64,000 nt of DNA from CAKZNE01 sp040222435 (lineage in GTDB: Bacteria > Bacteroidota > Bacteroidia > Flavobacteriales > Schleiferiaceae), in NCBI GenBank assembly GCA_965212245.1, contig OZ243107.1, positions 3,162,001 through 3,226,000 of the forward strand, read 5' to 3'. The translations under genes and the position numbers were made by a program. Below, piece by piece: positions 42,329 to 51,400 of the stretch. The notes below the pieces were generated by a model. It was not told where the DNA came from, ran no database searches, and saw only the letters and a program-made list of their open reading frames with translations. The stretch's first letter is position 1, and every line of letters begins with the position of its first letter.

Positions 42329-44815
42329 TTATTCTTTATAAGCCAATAATCTCAACGCATTAAAAACCACAACCAATGTAGAACCTTCATGGATCAATAC
42401 TGCAACACCGATATTAGCAAATCCCAAAATGGTAGATGGGATGAGTATGGCCACTATTCCTAAACTCACCCAGAGATTTTGTTTGATAATGCCTTTGGCC
42501 TTTCTACTTAAGCCGATGGCAAAAGGTAAGGTTTCCAGTTTGTCCGCCATCAGGGCGATATCAGCCGTTTCCAGGGCTACATCGCTACCTGCTGCCCCCA
42601 TGGCAATGCCAACCGTGCTATTGGCCATAGCCGGGGCATCATTCACCCCATCACCCACCATCGCTACTTTAGATTCTTCCTCTTTCAATTTTTTGATAGC
42701 ATCCACTTTTTCTTCTGGCAACAAGCTGCCCCAAGCATCCGTCAGACCGATTTCTTTGGCTACCGCATCGGCTACTTGCTGGTTATCGCCCGTGAGCATG
42801 ATCATGCGCTTGATACCCATTTTTTTCAGTTCGGCCAGGGTTGCCTTAGCTGCTTCACGTGGTGTATCCATCAGGGCTATCATACCGATATATTCTGCGT
42901 TCCTGCGGATAAGCATGGTGGTGTTGCCACTTCCTTCAAGTTCCCTTACTTGTTCTTCTATTTCTTTGGAAGGTTTATTTTCATCTAGGTCCTCAAACAG
43001 GTCAAGGTTTCCTATATAGATTTTATCACTTCCCAACGAAGCTTTTATCCCTTTCCCCAAAACAGCTTCCAAGCCACTTGCCTCTGGAATTTCGACATCT
43101 TTCAACCGTTCTTTCCCATCCCTTACCACTGCTTTTGCCAGTGGGTGGTCACTAAGGTTTTCTACCGCCACTGCTATTTTCAAAAGTTCATTTTCACTTA
43201 CGTTCCCAAGCGGCACTACTTTGGTGAGTTTAGGTTTTCCCTCAGTTAGCGTTCCGGTTTTGTCAAAAGCAAGGGCAGTGAGTACGCCCAGGTCTTCCAA
43301 TGGCCGCCCACCTTTTATGAGTACACCACTTCTGGCCGCCCGTGCCACCCCACTCAATACCGCACTGGGCGTGGAAATAGCCAAAGCACATGGGCTGGCC
43401 GCCACCAATACCGCCATTGCCCGATAGAAGCTTTCGCTAAAGGTTTCGTCAATGACCAAAAAAGCAGCTAGCAATAGTACCACCAGTGCCAGTACAGAAG
43501 GCACGAAGTATTTCTCAAACTTATCAGTAAGAAGTTGGGTAGGTGATTTTTGGGTCTGGGCTTCATTGACCAGTTTCACCAACCTGGAAAGAGTAGAGTC
43601 TTTGGCTTCTTTGGTGACTTTAATTTCCAATGTATTGTTGCCATTGATGGTGCCCGAAAAGGCACGGTTCTCATCTTTGATGTCTTTTTCTTCCGACCAG
43701 TCTTTATCGGGATTATCCACCGGTTCTTTATCTACCGGTACGCTTTCTCCGGTTATTGGGGCTTGGTTCACGCTACTTGTACCGCTTACAACTACCCCAT
43801 CGGCTGAAATTTTGCTATTGGGCTTCACTACGATGATGTCTCCAATGCTCAGTTCTTCTATACCTACTTCTTCTGTTTTTCCATTTCTCTTGAGCAAGGC
43901 CGTTTTAGGAGCCAGCTCTGCCAAAGCAGCAATGGATTTACGGGCTTTGTTCATGGCATAATGCTCCAGTGCATGGCCCATGCTGAACAGGAATAACAAT
44001 AATGCACCTTCTGCCCATTCGCCCAGAATAGCCGCTCCAATGGCTGCCACGAGCATAAGGAAGTCAATTTCAAAACCTCCTTTGGCCACTGTTTGAATGG
44101 CTTCTTTGGCCGTGAAATATCCGCCAAAGAAATAGGCTCCTATATACAATGCCAAGCTCACCCAAGAAGGCACAGCCTCTACATAAGATAATCCAAAGCC
44201 AATTCCGAGCAATACTCCACAAATGATAGAAAAGATCAACTCCGTATTTTTACCGAAAATGCCGCCATGCGAATGTTCATGATCGTCACCTTCCTCATGG
44301 TCATGTCCTTTTTTACCTTCTTTATCAGTTTCTTCTACCTTCTCAAGAAATCGTTCGGCACTTACCTGAGTGTCTGGTATATCAAGCCCCTCTTTTCTCA
44401 ACGCTTCCATTATTTCCGCCTCATCGACCTGGGCCGTATCATACTCTATCCGCACCATGCCGGATGCCGATACAGAGGCCTCCAAAATACCGGCTATATC
44501 CCGAAGGTCACGCTCAATATGACGGGCGTGGCGGGTATGGCGAATGCCTTCTACTTCTATGAGTTTATGTCCAAATTTCTGAGTGATTTCCGCCCCGGTT
44601 TGCTCCGCTAACGACTGGATACGATCGATGGAGATCAACTCCGGATCGTAATGAAAGCAAAGCTGCGGTACGCCATTGTCTGTCTCGTCTGCTACATGCA
44701 CTTTTTCAAGGCCTTCTTTACCCTGAAGCTGTTGAATAAGTTTTTGCACACACTGATCCTTCTCATCCGGCACTTCGGGCAGGAGAAGCGGTATTTTTAA
44801 TTGTAGTTTTTTCAT
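42329..44815 (-). CDS. Heavy-metal P1B-type ATPase, SPC (P1B-4-like) type
   Basis: 828 residues. Motifs: TGES in the actuator domain, DKTGTLT phosphorylation site (Asp near 518), SDHPLAKA, MLTGDNQQVADA and GDGVNDAPAMA. The membrane metal motif is SPC (near 474) instead of CPC, as in P1B-4 pumps linked with Co, Zn or Fe. The N-terminal region has two HMA-like folds without CxxC; one carries HTRHARH in place of the metal loop. A His/Asp-rich linker (HDHEEGDDHEHSHGG) precedes the first helix. Directly precedes the CDF-like gene. Confidence 0.93.
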   Translation of the reverse strand: MKKLQLKIPLLLPEVPDEKDQCVQKLIQQLQGKEGLEKVHVADETDNGVPQLCFHYDPELISIDRIQSLAEQTGAEITQKFGHKLIEVEGIRHTRHARHIERDLRDIAGILEASVSASGMVRIEYDTAQVDEAEIMEALRKEGLDIPDTQVSAERFLEKVEETDKEGKKGHDHEEGDDHEHSHGGIFGKNTELIFSIICGVLLGIGFGLSYVEAVPSWVSLALYIGAYFFGGYFTAKEAIQTVAKGGFEIDFLMLVAAIGAAILGEWAEGALLLFLFSMGHALEHYAMNKARKSIAALAELAPKTALLKRNGKTEEVGIEELSIGDIIVVKPNSKISADGVVVSGTSSVNQAPITGESVPVDKEPVDNPDKDWSEEKDIKDENRAFSGTINGNNTLEIKVTKEAKDSTLSRLVKLVNEAQTQKSPTQLLTDKFEKYFVPSVLALVVLLLAAFLVIDETFSESFYRAMAVLVAASPCALAISTPSAVLSGVARAARSGVLIKGGRPLEDLGVLTALAFDKTGTLTEGKPKLTKVVPLGNVSENELLKIAVAVENLSDHPLAKAVVRDGKERLKDVEIPEASGLEAVLGKGIKASLGSDKIYIGNLDLFEDLDENKPSKEIEEQVRELEGSGNTTMLIRRNAEYIGMIALMDTPREAAKATLAELKKMGIKRMIMLTGDNQQVADAVAKEIGLTDAWGSLLPEEKVDAIKKLKEEESKVAMVGDGVNDAPAMANSTVGIAMGAAGSDVALETADIALMADKLETLPFAIGLSRKAKGIIKQNLWVSLGIVAILIPSTILGFANIGVAVLIHEGSTLVVVFNALRLLAYKE

Positions 44816-44935
44816 GATTGAATTTGTATAGTCTGTGTAAAAATTCTTGCATTTAATCTCTATAAATCAACTAGTTGTTGAATATACCGGGATATTTATA
44901 TGGGTTTGCGAAGTGGCACATTGGAAACATCAGGA

Positions 44936-46312
44936 TTATTCATTTTCAGAATGATTATAACTTTCAGTCTCCTTATAGTTATTCTGCTTCGTGCCGATCA
45001 CCAAAGTAATGACACCACCTATTGCAGCAATCAGAGAAGCCATTAAAATACTGATTTTGGATACCTTGATAATCTCAGGATTGTCAAATGCCAGGTTGGT
45101 AATAAACAGTGACATGGTGAACCCGATACCGGCTATCATGCCCATACCAATAATATGCCGCCATTTCAATGAAGGATGCAGTTCTGCAATACCTAATTTC
45201 TGACCGATAAATGCGAACAATCCAATACCGGCAACTTTACCCACGGCAAGCCCTAATAAAATACCAAGCCCAAGAGAGCCCGAAACCACTTCCATAAACC
45301 CGACATCCAGTTTTACACCTGCATTGGCAATGGCAAAAACCGGGATAATGAAAAAGGCATTAAAATCAATTAAACTGTTTTCTAACCTGAGCAATGGTGG
45401 CCTGGCGTTTTCCGTGTCTTTTTTAATAGCTTTCAGTATCTGTCCTTGGCGCTTATCCTGCATGGGGTCAAGGTTTTCAATATCTGTTTCTTCTAATGCT
45501 TTGATATTATGAGCGGTTCGCTCCTTTAATACCTTACTGTTCAATTTGGGTTTTACAGGTATGGTAACAGCGAAAAGCACCCCGGCAATGGTCGGGTGAA
45601 TGCCTGAATTCAGGAAGCAATACCATAAAGCGACTCCTCCCACAATGTACCAGAAGAGGTTTTTTACCCCAAAACGGTTTAACAGTAACAATAGGATGAA
45701 TACGCCTCCACCAGCGCTTAAGTACAGCCCACTAAGCTCATTGCTGTAAAAGAGTGCAATAACGAGTATCGCCCCCAAATCATCCGCTATGGCCAGTGCT
45801 ACCAAAAAGATTTTAAGCTGAGCAGGTACCCGTTTACCCAACAGGCCAATGATGCCCAAAGAATAGGCTATATCGGTAGCCATAGGGATTCCCCAGCCAT
45901 TGATATTTTCGGTACCGTAGTTAAAACTTACGAAAATCAGTGCGGGTAAAACCATACCACCGATTGCTCCCATGAGTGGCATAGAAGCTTTTTTAAAGGA
46001 CGACAATTCACCCACCATTATTTCCCGCTTCAGTTCCATGCCGGCCACCAAAAAGAAAATGGCCATCAGCCCGTCATTGATCCATTCCTCGATGGTCAAA
46101 CCAAAAGAAAAATGTTCGGATAGTTCAAGGATAAATTCGTCTTTCAAATAATGGTGGTAAGCATCTGCCCAAGGGGAATTGCCCAGCACCAGGGCTATAA
46201 TGGTTGCGCCAATCAGCAGTAATCCTCCGGTGGTCTCCCTGTCCAGAAACTTACGGGCAGTCTCTCTGATATATGCTAATCCGGAGTTGCTATTTTCTAT
46301 TGACCGATCCAT
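44936..46312 (-). CDS. nhaA: Na+/H+ antiporter NhaA
   Basis: 458 residues with about twelve helices. The signature ALAIADDLGAI holds the paired aspartates of the NhaA transport site (near residue 174), and WINDGLMAIFFLVAGMELKR, MATDIAYSLGIIGLLGKRVP and GMIAGIGFTMSLFI are typical. It exchanges Na+ for H+ across the inner membrane. The long N-terminal and central loops exceed those of E. coli NhaA (388 residues). Its start overlaps the STAS gene by 16 bases. Its presence in a metal-efflux module may serve ion homeostasis. Confidence 0.93.
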   Translation of the reverse strand: MDRSIENSNSGLAYIRETARKFLDRETTGGLLLIGATIIALVLGNSPWADAYHHYLKDEFILELSEHFSFGLTIEEWINDGLMAIFFLVAGMELKREIMVGELSSFKKASMPLMGAIGGMVLPALIFVSFNYGTENINGWGIPMATDIAYSLGIIGLLGKRVPAQLKIFLVALAIADDLGAILVIALFYSNELSGLYLSAGGGVFILLLLLNRFGVKNLFWYIVGGVALWYCFLNSGIHPTIAGVLFAVTIPVKPKLNSKVLKERTAHNIKALEETDIENLDPMQDKRQGQILKAIKKDTENARPPLLRLENSLIDFNAFFIIPVFAIANAGVKLDVGFMEVVSGSLGLGILLGLAVGKVAGIGLFAFIGQKLGIAELHPSLKWRHIIGMGMIAGIGFTMSLFITNLAFDNPEIIKVSKISILMASLIAAIGGVITLVIGTKQNNYKETESYNHSENE

Positions 46313-46653
46313 TCCTTCGCCTCTTCCTTATCCTGAAGGTCAAAATATCTGACTTCTGAACCCGTAAACAAATCTGTGGCTTTGGCCGCCCATTCCTGCC
46401 ATTTTTTATCTCCTACAAATGCCATTTTGCCATAATCTGATAAATGTGCGGCATCTGTCTTTAGGTCTTCCCATAAACCTTCCATCTCGTAGCCCTGGAA
46501 GTCTTCTATCTCAAAGTAAAAATGAACCTTCTGGCCTTTTTTAATAATGTTATGAATGAGCAAATGGATTTTTTCAACATCTCCCTTGGTGATTTTGCCG
46601 CTGATTTTAGCTGCAATCAAGTTGTCGATTCTTGTGTTCAGTAGCTGTATCAT
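46297..46653 (-). CDS. STAS/SpoIIAA-like small protein
   Basis: 118 residues from the ATG at 46653; an in-frame GTG nine bases upstream is less likely. The pattern NLIAAKISGKITKGDVEKI followed by VHFYFEIEDFQGYEMEGLWE and GKMAFVGDKKWQEWAAKA is that of SpoIIAA-like STAS domains in which the small protein binds membranes or ligands. It overlaps nhaA by 16 bases, so it is translated with it. Role unknown. Confidence 0.82.
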   Translation of the reverse strand: MIQLLNTRIDNLIAAKISGKITKGDVEKIHLLIHNIIKKGQKVHFYFEIEDFQGYEMEGLWEDLKTDAAHLSDYGKMAFVGDKKWQEWAAKATDLFTGSEVRYFDLQDKEEAKEWIGQ

Positions 46654-46779
46654 TATATTCACTTTTTGATTTATACTAAATTAAGTGTGTTTTTTACAAT
46701 TTGCTTCTGGCATAACCAACTTCCACGTAACGTTTCTATTTTCAATTGGCCGTATAAACTTTCCCTCTTTGCTTTGGCT

Positions 46780-47109
46780 CTATTCCCTGATCGACTTACC
46801 GGACTTAACCCGGTATGCATCCACTATTTCCGTTACATAAATAATCCCATCGCCCGGCTCTGGTGTTTTTGCTTTGCCGATGATCAACTGTACGGCCTTT
46901 TCCACTTCCTCATTCTGGCATACCAGCTCCAGTTTTACTACTGGGCTATCCGTAATATGAAAATCCAGGGAAGGGGCGGCCCCTTTGGCTTTATGGGCTC
47001 CTGTACCTTCGGCCTGAGAGATGGTCATACTTTTAAAACCGATTTCGCTCAGCGCTTCGATGACCACCTGTGCCCGCTTGGGCTTGATATATGCTTTTAT
47101 TTCTTTCAT
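46780..47109 (-). CDS. PII-like protein of a metal-efflux operon
   Basis: 109 residues with the PII fold: MKEIKAYIKPKRAQVVIEAL, GFKSMTISQAEG, VKLELVCQNEEVEKAVQLII and GDGIIYVTEIVDAYRV. The T-loop is short and lacks the uridylylated Tyr context of GlnB/GlnK. It lies 17 bases behind the efflux adaptor gene. PII-like proteins next to CusA-type pumps have been recognised as a separate group (PII-NG), and this one fits. It probably senses a nucleotide or ion for the transporter; that is inference. Confidence 0.85.
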   Translation of the reverse strand: MKEIKAYIKPKRAQVVIEALSEIGFKSMTISQAEGTGAHKAKGAAPSLDFHITDSPVVKLELVCQNEEVEKAVQLIIGKAKTPEPGDGIIYVTEIVDAYRVKSGKSIRE

Positions 47110-47126
47110 CTCTTTTAACTTACCAA

Positions 47127-48413
47127 TTAATGACTATGCTCTGTTTCTCCTTTGCCCATTTCTGCTAAAATGTAATACGCTCCGTTGCCTGCTATTTGTG
47201 CATCTTTTGGTAAGGGTTTCAAAAGTTTAACTTCCGTATATCCATTGCTGGTAGCACCAGTTATCACTTCTACCATTTCAAAACCCCACTTGCCTTCTTC
47301 ATGCCCTTCATGGTGTTCGTCTTTGTCGCTATCGTGTGCATGTTCATCACTACTTTGTTCTTCTTTTTCGTGGCCATGATCATGTTCTTTACCTTCTTTT
47401 TTAACAAAAATGTAGGTTTTGCCTTCCTCAGTAACTATCGCATGTTCAGGAAGCACATCCGCTTCAACATCATTGGCAATTATTTTACCTTGGATATACA
47501 TACCAGGTAAAAGTTTGGAGTCTTTAGTTATAATGTCAGCATGTACATGAATGGCTTTAGGGTTTTCTTCAAAGGCAGGGCTGATGGCAAAAACCTTTGC
47601 TTCCAGTTCTTTACCTGATACTCCTGTAGTGGTAAAGTATATTTTCTGCCCTATCTTGATTTTATCAATGTCTTTTTCAAAAACCATAAGATCAGCATGT
47701 GTTTTGTCGCTATCAACGATTTCAAATACTTTGGTAAGCGGTTCTATGTAAGAGCCTATGTTGGTTTCTACTAAACTTACTATGCCATTAATAGGAGCAG
47801 TAAGATTTACTAGGGGGAAAATTCTTCCTTTGGCTACTTCCGCACTGTTGATGCCTATCATATTCAACTTTGCTTTAAGTGCTTCTGCATTTGATTTGCT
47901 GTTCAAATAATCAGCACTTGTTTTTTGGAAATCTTTACCAGAGCCTACTTTTTCCTCATATAGTTTTTTCTGTCTTTCGTACTCTTTTTCAAGATATTCC
48001 AAACTGTTTACGGTATTGATGTAATCCTGCTGGATTTGAATGAAATCAGGGTTTTCAAGCGTAGCCAATACTTGCCCTTTGCGAACCTTGTCTCCTTCAA
48101 AAACATTTACTGATTTTACGATACCTCCTATTACATGACTAACATCTGCCTTATCCTGAGGAGCCATTTCTAATGAGCCGGAAGCAGACACGGCAATGTT
48201 TAGCGTTTTCTTTTCAATTTGAACGATTTTTAAGCCAATGGCATCCATTTGCAGCTCAGTTAATGAAACGATTCCTTCTTCTCTCTCTTCATGCCCTCCA
48301 TGTCCTTCTTCTTCTCCATGTTCATCTTTTTCTTTGGGTGATGTATTGCTACAAGCAGACAACAGGGCTACCATTGCTATTATTCCAAGAATGGATTTTA
48401 TGTTCTTTTTCAT
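47127..48413 (-). CDS. RND efflux periplasmic adaptor (CusB/CzcB-like) lipoprotein
   Basis: 428 residues. Lipoprotein signal with lipobox ALLSAC near residue 21, then a His/Glu-rich stretch (EHGEEEGHGGHEER). Membrane-fusion domains: AQDK-like barrel-sandwich with GIVKSVNVFEGDKVRKGQVL, a coiled-coil hairpin (INTVNSLEYLEKEYERQK) and beta-barrel. Another His-rich insert near 340-375 (HDHGHEKEEQ, DEHHEGHEEG) probably binds metal. It joins the inner-membrane pump with the outer-membrane factor. Followed by the PII-like gene. Confidence 0.92.
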   Translation of the reverse strand: MKKNIKSILGIIAMVALLSACSNTSPKEKDEHGEEEGHGGHEEREEGIVSLTELQMDAIGLKIVQIEKKTLNIAVSASGSLEMAPQDKADVSHVIGGIVKSVNVFEGDKVRKGQVLATLENPDFIQIQQDYINTVNSLEYLEKEYERQKKLYEEKVGSGKDFQKTSADYLNSKSNAEALKAKLNMIGINSAEVAKGRIFPLVNLTAPINGIVSLVETNIGSYIEPLTKVFEIVDSDKTHADLMVFEKDIDKIKIGQKIYFTTTGVSGKELEAKVFAISPAFEENPKAIHVHADIITKDSKLLPGMYIQGKIIANDVEADVLPEHAIVTEEGKTYIFVKKEGKEHDHGHEKEEQSSDEHAHDSDKDEHHEGHEEGKWGFEMVEVITGATSNGYTEVKLLKPLPKDAQIAGNGAYYILAEMGKGETEHSH

Positions 48414-48455
48414 GTTATACTATTTTTAAACTGTTTAATTTTTTTGAATGAAAGA

Positions 48456-51400
48456 TTATTTTCCTGCTAAATATTCAATAGCGATGATGGATTGATTATA
48501 CTGATTAAGAATATTCAGGTAACTGTTTTTTATTTCCAAGCCATTAGTCAACCCCTGGATGTATTCTACATAGTCAATGGCTCCACCCTCAAAGCTTTTA
48601 GTTGAATTTGATAGGATTAATTCTGCTTGGGGTAGGGCATTGGCTTCGTAGGTATCAAGTGTGTATTTAAATTTCAAATAATCCTGAACAACTCTTTCAT
48701 ATTCACCCAGCAATGTTGTTTGATAATAGGTCGCCTCTGTTTCAGCTTTAAGTTGGTTTAGTTTAGCTGCTTTAACACGGGCTATATCAGGTTTTGCCCA
48801 TAGCGGAATTGAAATGGTGGCTTGTACACCTGTAAACCGCTGACTACTGCCATAGAATTGCTCTGTGCCGTTAACATTGTAATAACCAATTAAAGATTGA
48901 TTAAAATAACCAATAGAAAAATCAGGTAAAAACTGTGCTTTATTCACAGCCTTTTCTTTTTCTCTAACCGCAATTAGGTTGTTTAAATATCCCAAGTAGG
49001 GATTGCTGGCTATTATCGCAGTATCTAATGTGAGGTTTAATTCCTTTTTGGGATTAAAATCATCAATAATATCAACAGGGCTGGGACTATTTAAAAGAGC
49101 TTGTAATCTACTTTTGTAGCTTTTTATATCCGCTTCATTTTGAGCTATAACTGCTTTTACGGCAGTTACTTTAGATTCAGCAGTTACCTTTTCTAACAAG
49201 GTTCCTGCTTCAGTTTGATACCTTAATTCAGCTGCTTTTAAAAACTTGATATACATACTATCCTGATAGCGAAGCAATTTGTTTCTATCCATCAAATACG
49301 CGAGTTGATACCAGGTTAATTTTATTTCCTTAATTAACTCGTTCTCGGTAATCGCTTTTTCAAGTTCCCCTGATTTTATATTGGCTTTTGCCAATCCACT
49401 TTTACTTGAATAGACTGTAGGGAACTGAAATTTTTGGTCAATCGAAAACGCAAAATCATTTTCAAAGCTGTTGTATTGCCCATATTGGACACCCACATCA
49501 GTTTTACCTAAATCAAAGCTCGTTCCTTTTAAGACTCCTAATCGTTCAACCTCTGTTTCAGCAGCCTTTACATTTCCGTTATTGCTCAATCCAAAGCTAA
49601 TCGCCTCATCCAAAGTGAGCTGTTTGACATCACCAACTTGAGCCTGAGCGGTTTGACCAAATAAGGTAAATGCTCCAATCAAAGGAATTATTAAAAGGGT
49701 AGCGATACTAGCTCCGCCCATATTGAAGCCTTCATTGGAATCACTTTTAAGCTTTTTGCGTTCCGCTCTTGCCTCTACTATACTGTATAAAATTGGGATA
49801 ATAATTAATGTTAGGATAGATGCCGTAAGCATACCACCAATTACAACAGTTGCCAAAGGACGTTGCACTTCTGCTCCAGAAGAAGTAGAAATAGCCATTG
49901 GTAGAAAGCCCAATATGTCAGTAGAAGCTGTTAGAAAGATTGGACGTATTCGCTCTTTGGTTCCTTTGATGATCCGCTCCTTCAAACTCATACCTTCTTC
50001 TTTAAGTTCGTTCATACTGCTTATGAGGACGAGACCATTTAATACCGCAACTCCAAACAAAACGATAAATCCAACTCCGGCAGAAATACTGAAAGGCATA
50101 TCTCTTAACCAAAGAGAGAATATACCACCTATGGCAGAAAGCGGTATTGCCACATAAATCATAATGGTTTGGCTAAATGATTTTAAGGCAAAGAATAGGA
50201 GTACGAAAATTAAGGCCAGGGCAATTGGTACAACAATCATTAGTCGTGATTTTGCTCTTTGCAAGTTTTCAAATGATCCGCCATATTTAATATAATAGCC
50301 TGGTGGCAAGTCCAGTTGAGTATCTAACTTCTCTTGTATTTCATTTACCACAGATTCTACATCTCGTCCCCTTACGTTTATCCCTACATAAGTTCTACGA
50401 TTGGTTCCTTCTCTTGAAATTTGCATAGGACCACCTTGATAGCTTATACTAGCCACCTCTTTTAAAGGTAACTGCTGTCCATTAGGTAGTTCTACATAAA
50501 TATTTTTGAGGTCATTGATGCTAGTTTTATGCTCATCTTTTAGTCGAACAACTAAATCAAATCGTTTTTCACCTTCAAAAATAACACCTGCTACTTCGCC
50601 ACTAAACGCGGTTCTTACAATCGTATTAAGTTCCTGAACGTTTAAACCGTATTGTGCAAGTTTCTCACGTTCATACTTAACTGTCATTTGGGGTAAGCCT
50701 TTGGTTGCTTCTACTTTTATATCAGCTACTCCTTCCACAGTTCCTATAATTTCTGACATTTTTTGTGCGTAGCTCGCTAAAGCGTCCAAGTCTTCACCAA
50801 AAAGTTTAATGGCAACATCTTGCCTTACACCAGTCATTAATTCGTTAAATCGAAGTTCTAAGGGTTGCGAAAATTCATAATTCACTCCCGGAATAAAGGC
50901 TAATTTATCTTTGATTTTATCAATGAGTTCTTCTTTGGTTTCAGCCGAAGTCCATTCAGACTGAGGTTTCAGGATAATGAACATATCGGCAATATCCATT
51001 GGCATAGGGTCGGTTGGTAACTCTGCCACACCAATACGAGAAACCATTTCGGTTACTTCAGGAAAATTATCCAGTATGGTTTTTTCAATTAAAGAAGATA
51101 CTTTTTCGGTTTCTTCTAATGAACTACCAGGTTTTAATAGGGCTTGCATGGCAATATCTCCTTCATCCAGTTTTGGAATAAATTCTCCGCCCATTCGTGA
51201 AAAAGTGAATATAGCCAGTAGGAGAAAAGCAACAGAGATAGAAAGAATAAGCGTCTTTCTTTTTAAAGCTTTTTGAAGCAGAGGCTCGTATTTGTCTGCC
51301 ATCCAGATGATAGCCTTGTCTCCCCACATTACTTTTTGAGATGGTTTTTTACTCATAAACAGAGCTGAAACCATAGGGACGTACGTTAGGCAAAGGATCA

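Noticed and set aside
42429..43019. Long open frames antisense to the P-type ATPase gene (also 43452-43961)
   Set aside because: They are Ser/Ala-rich mirror frames of a well-supported gene and lack a credible family or start.
44868..44877. CAACTAGTTG palindrome upstream of the P-type ATPase gene
   Set aside because: Ten bases are too short and there is no metal regulator gene nearby to support an operator.
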